A DNA stretch of 64,000 nucleotides from positions 1,054,001 through 1,118,000 of the forward strand of contig JAHRBC010000002.1 in NCBI GenBank assembly GCA_022702545.1, read 5' to 3'. Under the pieces are notes generated by a model that did not search any database, was not told where the DNA came from, and saw only the letters and a program-made list of their open reading frames with translations. The stretch comes from Phycomyces nitens (lineage: Eukaryota; Mucoromycota; Mucoromycetes; Mucorales; Phycomycetaceae). Shown in pieces: positions 46,104-57,584 of this stretch; positions within the stretch are counted from its first letter, which is position 1, and each line of letters starts with the position of its first letter. Position numbers and translations under genes: made by a program.

Positions 46104-47425
46104 GAATGAAGCAATCAAATAAACTGAGCTTATTATTTTGGATAGCATACCAGTATACATTGTGCTTATCAATCGGCATACCAAGCATCTCTTGAATTAA
46201 TGCCAGTATATGAAACGTACAGATGTAAATACTAGATGCAGTAGAAGGAGACTACACTACAAAAGTCTAAGGGTATTATGTAGATAAAACTTATAAAATA
46301 AGCTACTTAATTGTATAGTTTTACTATGCTTTTGGTAATATATAATCGTGATCCGTAGTAGACTAAAAAGATATGGGGGTGAACTGAATCATCCTACCTA
46401 CTGGTGTACAAGAATCCAATGTAGAATATTTAAATGCCCTCAAACAGCGCAAAACTTAAATATACATTGTAGCCACAATATATTCCTAGTCGATCTACCA
46501 TTTTTTGCATTGTATTTTACAATACACAGACAGTTTGTGTCAGGGGAGATTGGCCACTTACAAACAACCAGTTTTATCTTTCATTATATTTTATAGTGGG
46601 TTTTATAGTATGTTTTAACAGTCCATCAAGGATGATTGTAGACTATGGCAAGGTAATTGTAGTTATTCTATGCAAACAAGCCTCCCTGGTTTGTTGTTTT
46701 TTTTTGGAGCAATAGATTCTGAAAATTTTTATTTTTCGTTTTATTTGATAAAAAAATACATTTGCGCTATACATTCTAGTCTCTAGATTATTTCTTTGGT
46801 ATATCTATTTTACCAATCGATATTTCTTGGTCGGCACCATGAACTGGTTCTTAATAGAGCCAGGATACTTACCTAGCTGAGAGAAAGCCAATACTGTCTA
46901 AAAGTAAAAGAGAAGATTGTTAGTAAATTATTTTTATATAAATCATTCATTCTTATACTTACATTTTTAATATAATAAACAGAACCTTTGATAGACCCTC
47001 TGTATTATGCCAACAAATAATCATTGTCTAATAGATATATGTTAATATTTGTAGATAGGCAATATATAATACTAAAATATTGGTTCACTTACAAGATATA
47101 GTCGTTGGAATGGCCAGATAATTTCAATTGGGAATTCATACAAGAGCATAGCAAGACATCTGTGATAGATATTATTAAAGAGAACATATTTATAATATAA
47201 AAGGTTTACCAGAATATTATATTGAGATGGATAGAAAAATAGAATTTGCGGCTACATACAAAAGAGTGATTTGGTTAATAAAGAAGAGCTTTAGCATAAT
47301 ATGATCTTACCTTTGGATATACAGACATGTGCAATAGAGAGACCCCATTATATATTTATAAGCAGTTACCTATGAATAATAAAATATATTGAGTAAAAAA
47401 TATATTTACAAGAGAAAGAAAAGAA

Positions 47426-47686
47426 TTAATTATCAGAGTATTTTGCGGTAATATTTAGGCACAAAAGAATATAAAAAATAAAAAGGAAAAATAAATACTT
47501 TGTATTAAAAGGCTGTTTGACCCTGATAAAATGCGGGCAATAAAAATGATAATCCAAAAGAATATGCCTGCCGTCATTTTCATATCTTTGTAATTTATAG
47601 TTTATTAGGTTGAAAAAGATGTCTAGATATAGAACAAGAGTGTACACAATGCTGTTAAATAACAATAAAACTACAAGACGATTCAT
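47426..47686 (-). other. subterminal open frame (copy 3, shortened)
   Basis: Same hydrophobic sequence as at 15926-16246 and 18217-18537 but with Cys to Arg at residue 3 and a stop after 86 codons. The loss of the frame in the autonomous element argues against an essential protein. Confidence 0.3.
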
Positions 47687-47771
47687 TATTTTCAGTCAAC
47701 CTCTTTACTTGCAAGTATACTGACCATATTCCAATTGTCAAAATATATTAATAATTATTTATTGATAGAAC

Positions 47772-49029
47772 ATGAACAATCGTATTCCTCCTCCTCCCCG
47801 TCAGCGCAACCCAAGACTTAACGCCGTTGCACGCAGTGCATTAGCTGCCACTGAAGATGTACAAATGTCAGACACCACTACAGTCACGGCACCAAGCATT
47901 CCTCAAGATATGGATGCGACTGAGAGAATGCTTGCTCTGTTGACTGCCAACAATGGAAACTTTGTAACACTGGCAAAAGAAATGGCTGAGATGTCAAAGA
48001 GAATGAGTGGTGTAGAAAATGGTATTAATCTCACCAACGAGATTAATATTTATCTCAAGAAAATGATCAAAGAGATCATGGCTGCCCAGGACAAGCTCAG
48101 CAAGTCCACCGAGAATGGAATTTCTGAGGCAGATTCTGCGATAAAAGCAAGCTTTTCGTCTTTGATGGAGGAAGGGTATACTCCTGGAAAACGGCACGTC
48201 GGCATCTCTGTAAGTAAATCAATGATAGTAAATATAATTACCAATATATCTAACAGACATATATTAGCATGCACTCAATAAATACATGAAGAACCCAAAC
48301 CTCACGGACACAGATCCATTAAAAGTTGCCGAGAACAATGAGAAGCCAGGATGGTCAACCAATGGCACCTTCAAGGAAGGCTATAACCAAGCCCTTGCAA
48401 TGGCCGTGATTTCGTACTTGCGACAACAGCAAAGTGCAATTGGTGTTTCAACAAATGATATTGCAAGAATAGTGAAGAATCACTACAGGAACCAGGTTCG
48501 ACATTACAAAACATCACCTGATAAGATTGTAGCTCGGCAAAGAACATCACGAAGACGCAATCGAAAGATCTCTGTAAGAATAAAAATAAATAGGCTAATG
48601 TTTTATTATATATTCTAATATAGTATTTATGTCTAGCTTCTCAAACGTCGCACTGTTACGTATCAGAAATACACCGAGGAGATTACAAGATTGATGCGAG
48701 GCTTGGATTGCAGCAATGTTCTTGTATTAGAGGTGATGTCTGACGATGAATCTGACACTGAGAATGAAGTTCGGGCACACCGTCCCAGTTGGAGAAGTGA
48801 TAAGGTAATGTACTATATAACTAAAATTTATATTAGCTTTAAGTTCACTAACTAACATTTGTTTAAAAAATAGCTCCAAGAGTTTATCAATGTGGTTGAC
48901 AAATTTTCTGTCAAAAGGTTGCAAAAGAAATCCAACAGCTTATTGAAGCGTGTTCGTTTTGTAAAGGAAATGAGTGTCTCTCAGCATATGTCAGTCACGT
49001 TACCAGAGTGGTGTATTTCTACTGAATAA
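47772..49029 (+). CDS. CACTA C2 partner protein (unknown family, TnpA-like role inferred), four exons
   Basis: Exons 47772-48209, 48268-48573, 48637-48804 and 48874-49029 give 355 aa. Introns of 58, 63 and 69 nt are all phase 0 (GTAAGT/GTAAGA/GTAATG donors). I place the exon 2 acceptor at TTAG|CAT because the earlier AACAG site leads to a stop and this one preserves an exon of 306 nt, as in the C1 homologue. The N-terminus is Pro/Arg-rich (IPPPPRQRNPRLNAVAR), then a helical stretch (TLAKEMAEMSKRM). Core: ALNKYMKNPNL, AENNEKPGW, MAVISYLRQQ, RIVKNHYRNQVRHYK, ending RRRNRKIS. Exon 3 has VMSDDESDTENE and RPSWRSDK; exon 4 is basic. It diverges strongly from the C1 protein yet keeps its architecture, suggesting selection. 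Function unknown; DNA binding near the element ends is inferred. Confidence 0.8.
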
Positions 49030-49220
49030 ATAAATAAAAAAATTTTAACTAAGAATTTAATAGCTTCTTGTATACGTATGCACTTTTTGATGGATGCATT
49101 ACAGGCAAATATATAAAATAATCAAAGTTATACTATATGTGAAATATACATTAAATAATATAGAAATATTTAATGATATTTAATTGTAAGTCTTTATTGA
49201 CGTTATTTTATTTTGGAATA

Positions 49221-52200
49221 TTATATATAGATCTTACGTAACAAGGGAACAACACACATCATCACTCGACCTCCATCACCTATGTGTTCACCTATAGCTA
49301 CAGACAACAAAATCCTATGTACAGGAAGAATATTTTGAAGACTACTCGGTTCAAACTCCAGCTCATTCACCTCCACGCCCTCATCACTCCTGGGTTGCAG
49401 ATTAGCCTCTCTATACCAATGTACATATGCAAACACATGCCGACTCGATTGACCAGCAAATGAGTTTGTGGCAGTATTCACAAAGAGGTACTGAATCTGG
49501 CCGGTGTATGCATTTGTATACTGATCATTGCTTGTCTTGAACAGTGCCTGGATGAATGAACCACGTTGCAGGGTTCCATTACTCCCTTTATACACCTGGC
49601 CAAGAAGATTGATCGATGGGAATTTTTGGATGCGGTTGTTGACAATGGTTTGTGAGGGACTGGCCTGGCGATAATGAACAAGTTGCTCATTGTCATACAC
49701 CTCACGATAGTACTCCAAAAGGTACTGGTACTCGCTCTCCTTCATCGATACCTCTTCCTTCAAAGACAAAGGAAGCGCAGATGGTGGCAATGGCTCGTTG
49801 CCCTTCACAATGTCAAAGTCTGTCTCTGCAGCAGCAAGAAATGCGTTCAGATCAAATGGCAAGGTGGAAATGGTGGTGGCAGTGGTGGCAGTGATGGCAG
49901 TGAGCTCAGCAAGGATGTTGGCATGTGAAGGCACAAGAACTGGTGCAAGTATACGCAGGAGGTCTCCTTTGTACGCGTCTTGATGGTACCTCTTCATATA
50001 TGTGGCCTCAAAGCCATCTCTCTGGTTTGTCAAGAAATTCTTGAGAATGCCGTTGAATCTCTCAAAGCTGAAGAGCCAGTATCCATAAACCGGTCCAAAA
50101 TTGCTGACGGTGTCTTGAAGATGCAAATGGAGGTGCATGTTTGGCGAAATCAATTGGGCATCATACAATACTTGGCACTGTCTGCAAAATGCCTCAAGAG
50201 AGCTATGCGCTTCCTCCAGCTCGGCCATGGAAATGCTTGGCTTAACAAGGTACTGACAGGCATTGACAAACGATATCCAGTTGCCAAGGTGGACATTGGG
50301 CAAACGGCCGCGCAGGAGAACAGGAGAGTACACCAAGCACCAGGACTTCCATTCATCTGCCTTCATGAATGGAAAATCCTTGCCAATCTTCTTTCTCAAT
50401 GGTGTGTAATCAGGAGGGAGGACCATCTTCTCAGAATCCTTTTGCATGGCGGCCAGGTCTCTGTTTGTGATCAAACCAGTCGATCTCCACTTCTCCATCA
50501 TTCTTTTGGCGGTTCCCAGAAAGAGGTTATGCATTGGATCTATTATAGTGCATTCCACTGCATTAAAGTACTCAAGATCGTGGAGTTCCGACCAGCGGAC
50601 TCCATTCTCCTTTTCCATCCTCTTTCTTTCTACCTCACTGGACGCGTTCTTCCAGGCCACAGCATCACGGCGATTCTCTTGATCAGTGCGAGCCACCCAC
50701 TCGGAGAAGACAAACCCAGAATAGTCAACACCACCATTGCCTGGGAGGCGAGAGAACTGGCGGTTGCACTTGTGACATGCATTAGTACTTGCATGGGACG
50801 TGAATCCACATGTTTTCCTGGCGGCAGGGATGTCACAGGCGACAAGAAGAAGGGCGGCACGAACCAAGGCACCAGAAGGACACTGCGCCGTTGGCATCAC
50901 CACACCCACATACAAGGACTTGAGCTCGGCAACAAGGGGACGGAGGTAGTGGTTGATCTCGCTTGTCTTGGCTTCCTTTGGTCCAGGCATTAGACCGACA
51001 AGGAGAACATTTTCCTTCTTGTAACGTTCGGCCCTTGGCAAATTGTTGACAGAGAGATAGATGGCTCCGCAAGAGTATGTAACCCCATCGAAAGGCTGGA
51101 ACCAATCGATGTTCATAGTGAGCATGAGAGATCGCTCATGATCCACGAATTGCCTATCATTGCCATCTTTCAACTCACTCCACTTGGCACCATCATAGAT
51201 GTCGAACATCATTCCAGGAACTTGGTGTCTTGCTCTCCAATGGTTGATGGATTCCTCGAATCCAGGGCGGCGAAAGAGGACTGACAATGCACTGATGATT
51301 GGGCTGTACATGTATACCTTGTTAGGCAAGGACGTGTTTTTTGGAGGAGCCTGGAAGAGCTGGCTTCCACAAGTATTTCCAGAGAGCCTTTCGAAATCGC
51401 AGCATTGGGGAACACCTTCAGACTCCAAGTATGTCTTGTGACAATCGCCGCATGCCACAAAATGCTGGATACTCTTGGATAAAGCTGTCATGCCAGCCAT
51501 TGAGTTGAGGCCGCTCAAGCTAGATGGAAGGCGGAATGATTGGCCAAAGTGAGACAGGACCTCGTTCAGAAACTTGATCAAGATCGAACCACCCGAATTG
51601 ACGACATATTTCGAGATGAAGAAAGCAGCAAAGGCAGCAACAAAGGCATGAAGAGGGTCTGCAGGCATAGACGTCTCAAATTGCTCTGTTTGGTTTTCGT
51701 ATTAATATATGATATATGCTTATTTATTTTGTACTAACCTTCAAGTTCTTCAACCTCATCTTCAGAATCGTTCGAACCATTCAACTCATTGTCATCGGCA
51801 TCTTCACTTTCAACTAAAAATAATAATGTAGCAAGAGCAAAAGGTAAGTATTCGTATTCTGTTACATAAAGAATATCCTTGCAAGTCATTACAATTTATT
51901 ATATTGTATAAATAAAATTATATACTTACATTCAACATTCTCTTCGGCATCATTGACTTCAATGTCAATCTCCATGTCATTCTCATTCACCATCAGAGAA
52001 GCTTTAGAATACGATTATATATTTTAAAGAAAACGGTTAATTATGACAAAAAATAATAATTTACGGCATATACTTACAAGAACTTCTAGCTTGAAAGCTT
52101 CTTACAATATCATTGGTGATATGTCTTCGGTATGTTTGAGTTGATACCATGACAAAGCCTCTGCTATTAGAAGAGCAGATAGCACACTTGCGTTCGACTT

Positions 52201-52222
52201 GATTGTTTGAGTAGCTGGACAT
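49221..52222 (-). CDS. CACTA C2 transposase (tnp2 type), four exons, about 918 aa
   Basis: Exons 52222-52078, 52001-51930, 51813-51739 and 51685-49221. Start ATG at 52222 (MSSYSNNQVERK). The N-terminal Cys/His motif CAICSSNSRG ... TYRRHI matches the C1 homologue. Acidic exons 2-3 follow (DMEIDIEVNDAEE, SEDADDNELNG). Exon 4: CGDCHKTYLE ... QCCDFERLSG, MFDIYDGAKW, LTMNIDWFQPFDGVTYSCGAIYLSVNNLP, GLMPGPKEAKTSEINHYLRPL, CDIPAARKTCGF, ACHKCNR, IIDPMHNLFLGTAKRMM and the late BAH-like GSFIQALF ... YLFVNTA. Same introns in the same places as C1. No stops, so it is potentially active. It would excise and reinsert C2 and could mobilise N1/N2, which keep the same termini. Confidence 0.9.
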
Positions 52223-52810
52223 ATTGATTTTTAATAGTCTTTTTAATTGACAAGAAAGGCAAATGGCTCAGGAACATATTTTAATATATATCATTTTTAG
52301 AATATCAACTGCCAAAATGACATAGCTAGCATTGACACCCAAAACTGGGATTTGTCTATAAGCAGAAATAGTTGTCTCATTCCTGGTTACAGGATTGTGA
52401 ACATGTGTTTGTTTATATGCCTTTTATAATATACGTCATTATATCTCTCTTACAGAACTGACATCACTTATAATAAATCGAAAAGAGAAATATATACTCT
52501 TTAAGCTATTAATTATTTCAAAAGGGGTTTTACAATAATAAACTAGATGCTATCTTGTAAAAAATCTTGTTTGCTTATAAAAATCACTATTCTAATTGAT
52601 TCTGCGACATAGTTACAAGGAGTATAAATGAATTACAAACGAATATCATGCCTAAAAGACTCTACTTTATTATTCTATCCAATAGAACATATTGAATATT
52701 ATAATCGCCGTCAAAAATAAAAAAGTTTATTATGTTTAACTTCAGTCTACTAATGGTAAGATAATATAGTAGTTTGCTATAAATGAAACCACTTAATTTT
52801 TGTAGTGCTA

Positions 52811-53009
52811 TAGAATGTGCAATATGATTAATTAAAGAGTGTAAACATATTATAATATTCTTACCATAGAAAATATATTGCTGTAAAGTCAGCTCATAAG
52901 ATTTAAAACTAATTTGAATATAATGATAGTTGGCAGAATGAGTACATCATTAAGAAAACAATATGCATATTCTACAGAGATTCCCAGGTGGGGAGGTGGG
53001 GAACGACAA
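52811..53009. other. spacer between CACTA C2 and the 558-bp repeat
   Basis: AT-rich, with a G-rich purine block (GGTGGGGAGGTGGGG) at about 52988-53002. Nothing else seen. Confidence 0.3.
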
Positions 53010-53460
53010 ACTCTAGTGTAATATAGCTGTAAAAAAATTTCACCTTTTTTTAGTGTCTGAAAAATTATGAGATGAGTGTTTCATTCCTTGATTAAAGATA
53101 GCAGAGCTGAAGATGTGGTATACAAGATTCCAATCGGATGTTTATGTCATTGACAACCTTACATAAGGGAGGGTCATTTAGTTTTACTTCAAAAAAGTAG
53201 AGCAAAGCAAAGAAAAGAAATACAAACAAACCTCGGCATAATACAGCTATAAAAAAATTTTCATTTTTTTTGGTGTTTGAAAAAGGGCAAGATGTGTGTT
53301 TCATTCCTAGATTAAAAACAACAGAGCTGAAGATGTGGTATACAAGATGCCAATCGGGCATTTATTAAGGTGGCAATCTTACGTGATGGAGAGTTATTTG
53401 ATTTTATTTCAAAGGAGAGGACCAAAGCAAAGATAAAACAGCTAAAGGAAAAGAGGAAAA
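53010..53460. repeat. two diverged tandem copies of an approximately 220-bp non-coding unit
   Basis: Landmarks such as GTTTCATTCCT (53078 and 53298) and ACAGAGCTGAAGATGTGGTA recur with a period of about 220 bp. TATAAAAAAATTT and AAAGCAAAGA-type segments recur in the same order. The two units differ at many positions. The parent family is unknown. Confidence 0.7.
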
Positions 53461-53635
53461 GAAAAAGTGCGCTAAAACATATACTAAAAATATGAGAGAA
53501 CCAATAAGAGCAGCCTAAAGAATATTAAAGCCCTAGTCTGTTTCTCTTTGATGAAGGCTCATTGCTCATTCCTAGTGGTGTAAACTTATATCAAACAGTA
53601 GAAATATTATATTGATATTAAATTGAGAATAGATG
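53078..53635. repeat. 558-bp segment R, duplicated on the other side of element 3
   Basis: From GTTTCATTCCTTG to GAGAATAGATG. The same sequence recurs at 58959-59515 in the same orientation with scattered differences. The two copies flank the gypsy element 53636-58958 exactly to the base. Confidence 0.9.
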
Positions 53636-53922
53636 TGTCAGGAACCGATCTAGACAAAGGCAAGAACAGAGAAAACAGGCAGAGAGTTTGAAGATAGATT
53701 CCTTTAATAAAGATGTTGTTCACTTGATCCTTCTATGATCAAGCTCTAGGGGTATTTATATGAATATTTCTAGCTAATGTCTACTAAGATAATCATAATG
53801 ATTGGTTCTATGGAGTGTCTTTACAAGGAAAGCAAGGAAAGAATACTATTGGTCTTAGAGGTGCGATGTCCGGATCTGGTTATGATTGGTCAATCAATTT
53901 TACCAATAGGATGTTTCTTACA
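53636..53922 (-). repeat. 3' LTR of element 3
   Basis: Directly follows the pol stop codon on the minus strand; differs from 58672-58958 at about three positions. Confidence 0.92.
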
Positions 53923-56900
53923 TCACCTCCCTCTCAAGGGCCTTCTTACAGAAGCTGGCTGTTGAGCCTCATATTCTTGAACTTTGGCCAATGCGTTTTG
54001 CAGATTCTCCATGGGTTCCCAGGTACGTTCTTCGGGGCCATAGCCTTTCCAGTCAACAAGGTGTTGTACCTTTTGGTAATGTGTCCTTTTGTCCAAGATA
54101 GATTCGACTTCATACTCATCTTCATTATTGACTATAATGGGAGGTGGTGGTGCTTGGTATTGGGCTGACAACTCATTCTGGACTACTGGTTCTAAGAGAG
54201 AGACATGAAATACATTATGTATATTCATGGTTGGAGGCAACTGGACACGATAGGCAACTGGATTGACTTGATCAAGAATTGAGAATGGACCGAGGTGCTT
54301 GTAATCTAACTTGTTGCTGGGGCGAGAAGTACAGATGTTGCAACTAGAGAGCCATACCAGAGAACCAGGGGAGAAAGTTGGTGGTACTTTGCGCTTCATA
54401 TTTGCATACTTGGAATAGTCTTCTTGAGCCTTCTTCATATTGGACTTGAGTTCTTTGAATGACTCTTGCATGGTTGCAACCTTTTCCTGGACTGTTGGGA
54501 GTAGGATGTCTTGAGCAGGGGCGAAGTCAAGCCTAGGATTAAATCCATAATTGGCAGCAAATGGAGAGAACTTGGTGGCAGAGTGGATTGAGTTGTTGTA
54601 AGCAAACTCAGCAATGGGCAGAAGTTGTAACCAATTATTCTGGGCATAGTTGGTGTAGCACCGTAAGTGTTGTTCTAGTATCTGGTTGACTCTTTTGGTC
54701 TGGCCATCTGATTCTGGGTGAAAGGCACTGGACAATGAAGTGGTGGTACCAAGAGCTGTATGGAAGGATTGCCAAAATCGGGAGACAAACTGAGGGCCAC
54801 AACCAGACACAATGTCCAGAGGAACACCGTGTAGTCTAACCACATTAGAGATGAACAGGTCTACTGATTCTGGTGCCGTGATAGTCTTGTTGTAAGGAAT
54901 AAAGTGAGACATTTTTGAGAGTCTGTCTACTACAACCATGATGCTATCAAAAGAACCAGAGAGTGGAAGATCGGTAATGAAGTCTAGTGACACAGAGGAC
55001 CAGGGTTGTTCAGGAATTGAGAGGGGCTGTAGCAAACCATACTTGGCATGGCGAGATGCCTTGCTGCGAGAGCAGGTTTCGCACAATGTTACATAATCCT
55101 TGACATATTTCCAGAGACTTGGCCACCAATACGTTCTTGAGACTAGATCCTTGGTTCGTGCAACTCCAAAGTGACCAGCAAGGAGAGCATCATGTCAAGA
55201 TTTCAAGACTTCATTGCGACAGTTTCCTTCTGGGATGTAAATCAGTTTTCCCTTGTACAATACATTGTTGTTTACTGAGAATTCTGGTTCATTGGCAATG
55301 TTACAAATGATTTCTTGTGCAATGGTGTCAGACTTGGTGGCCAGTTGGATCTTTTGGAACAGGGATTGCGATTGCGAGCGGAGAGAGATAGTGCCAATAA
55401 TGAGCTGATTGGGCTTTAGTAGGGCTTGATTTTGAGTGTCACAGACATCATCTCCTCCTTTAGGCTGGTATTCTGGGCGGCGGGACAGAGCATCGGGCTT
55501 GCCTTGTAGTCTTCCAGGGCGGTATATGATGGTGAAATCAAAATCAGCAAGGAACAGGGACCAACGGACTTGTCTACGGTTGAGATGGCATGTGGTGGTA
55601 AAATATTCAAGATTCTTGTGATCAGTGAATACGGTAACAGGATGTTGAGCTCCCACCAGGTAGTGACACCAGGTATCAAAAGCCTCCACAATGGCCAGTA
55701 TTTCTTTGTCATATATTTCATAATTGATCTCAGCAGGTAGAAACTTGCGAGAAAAGAAAGCCACGGGGTGGAGAAGGTTATCAGAACAGACTTGAGACAG
55801 TACAGCACCCATAGCAAAGTCAGAGGCATCAGTCTCAAGAACAAAGCTTTTTGAGAAGTCAGCATGAACCAAGATTGGGGCGGAGCAGAATTGAGACTTA
55901 AGGTTATCAAAAGCAGTCTGAGCATCCTTGGACTAACTGAAGGGGACCTTCTTGGACAGGAGTCTGGTCATTGGAAGTACAAGCTGAGAGAAGTTCCGAA
56001 TAAACTGACAATAGTAATTAGCAAATCCTAGGAACACTTGGAGGGCATGCACAGAATCAGGGCTTTTCCATTCTTGGATCGTTTTCACCTTTCCAGGGTC
56101 CATGGATACACCTACAGGAGAAATGTCATAGCCCAAGAATTCCACTTGCTGTTGGTCAAATGCACATTTCTTGAGTTTGGCATATAACCCATTATTGAGG
56201 AGACGCTGAAGGACGAGGCGGATATGCCGATCATGAGTTTCTTGGTCAGGAGAGAAAATCAGAATGTCGTCAAGATAAGTTATGACAAAGTTGTCAAGCA
56301 TATCACGGAAGACATCGTTTATCATGTGTTGGAAGGTAGCAGGTGCATTGCAGAGTCCAAATGGCATAACTGTATACTCAAAATGACCATATCTTGTACG
56401 GAATGCAGTTTTCCACTCGTCTCCCGGTTTCACACGAACAAGATTGTAGGTGCCACGAAGATCAATCTTGGTGAAGATTTTTGCATTACCAAGTCGGTCC
56501 AGTAGTTCATTGATCAGCGGCAAGGGATATCTGTTCTTTACTGTTACTTTGTTTAATCCACGATAGTCAGAGCACAGGCAGAGGGAACCATCCTTCTTTT
56601 TGACAAAGAGGATTGGAGCACCAGCAGAGGACTTTGAGTGGCGAATGAAACCTTTGGCTAGGTTATCATCAAGGTATTCTCGAAGAGCTTCCAATTCGGG
56701 CACACTGAGGTTATATATTGGTCCCCATGGAGGAGAAGCACCTTTGATTAACTGGATTTCCATGTCATACTTGCGATGTTCAGGTAACAGATCAGCTTTT
56801 GCTTTACTGAATACAGATGCTAGATCAGCGTACTTTGATGGTATTGCAATTGGTGGGTCGAGGACAGGAGAAGCAGGGTTAGACTGAGCAAGAACAGACG

Positions 56901-57582
56901 GAACAGGAACAGACGGAACAGGAATGGGCAGGACGGGAACAGGAACAGGAGCAGCAAGGACGGAAGAAGTAGAGAGAGAAGAAGTGGCTACGGAAGAAGT
57001 ATACGGAGGCAGAGCAGGAATAGAAAGAATGGGAATTGATTGGATAGAGGTTACAGGGTGAGCAGGGGCAACAGAGATAGAAGACAGAGGGCACGGCTTT
57101 GGTGTAGGTATAGTAGAGACAGAGACAAGGGAGGGAATGTTGTTGGTAGAGAAGGATACACTTTGTTTTTTCCAGGAAAGAACAATAGGGTCATGGCGTG
57201 CACACCAACTGGTGCCGAGGATTACAGGATAAGTGGAAATAGGAAGGACATGGAAACTAGCAGTTTCTAGGTGATTACCAACAGCAAGAATAATGGGTAA
57301 AGTTTCTTTAGTAATTGCACCACCGTCTAGTTCCCATCCATCAACTACATAAATTGGCAAAGGTGTGTCTTTATTTATTGTAGGAATATTATACTTCTTT
57401 ACCAAATCTTCACTAATGAAACTACTGTGGGCACCAGAATCCACAAGGGCTTGAGTGTGGACTGTGGTTCCATTGAAGGACAAGGAAACTGGGAGAACAA
57501 GATGGCTTTCGGAGGTGGTCAAAGGTGGCGTAGGGTCTGGAGGGTCTGGGGGAGTCAGAAGAGGATTGTCCAGAATACCCAC
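53923..57582 (-). pseudogene. element 3 Pol: protease, RT, RNase H, integrase, chromodomain (two in-frame stops)
   Basis: Reads from 57582 in the frame +2 relative to gag. Protease [14 protein letters not shown] Pro/Val/Ser-rich spacer follows. [66 protein letters not shown] at about 55930 follows LSKKVPFS. RNase H: LETDASDFAMGAVLSQ, DKEILAIVEAF, VFTDHKNLEYF, KPDALSRR. TGA at about 55195 comes after NEVLKS. Integrase: HFGVARTKDLV, CETCSRSK, VSLDFITDLPLSGSFDSIMVVVDR, FHPESDGQTKRVNQ. In the last, Lys-Arg stands where the catalytic Glu is usually found (TER). A chromodomain (HLVDWKGYGPEERTWEPMENL) ends at the stop next to the LTR. The two stops and the altered Glu indicate an inactive element. 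Confidence 0.87.
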
Positions 57583-57584
57583 CC

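Larger units (their letters stand above)
40732..46108 (+). mobile_element. Ty3/gypsy chromodomain retrotransposon (element 2), full length and young
   Basis: LTRs at 40737-41004 and 45836-46103 (268 bp each) appear identical base for base. GAATG at 40732-40736 and 46104-46108 is the 5-bp TSD. The polypurine tract TCTGGAGGGGGTTAA lies at 45821-45835. Coding capacity is complete except for one frameshift inside RT near 43300. The leader contains an A-run and (CAT)n at 41028-41063. Confidence 0.95.
40588..46251 (-). pseudogene. unidentified minus-strand coding fragments split by element 2
   Basis: Just outside element 2 the minus strand is open on both sides. 46251-46109 reads ALIQEMLGMPIDKHNVYWYA and ends NKLSLFDC. 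40709-40606 reads GHPSHNNMLLASCTLEKVYDF before a TAG. An intron-like CTATAG acceptor comes before the second piece. The two could be parts of one older gene or element that the gypsy element entered. I do not recognise the protein. Confidence 0.3.
46255..52807. mobile_element. CACTA element C2, two-gene, 6553 bp, TSD CTA
   Basis: Left end CACTACAAAAGTCTAAGG and right end TTTTTGTAGTG (10-bp perfect TIR CACTACAAAA). CTA at 46252-46254 and 52808-52810 is the 3-bp duplication. About 1.5 kb of left subterminal sequence and 0.2 kb at the right end are shared with N1 and N2. Two convergent spliced genes (47772-49029 plus, 52222-49221 minus) are both open. It is the best candidate for the autonomous parent of N1 and N2. 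Confidence 0.93.
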
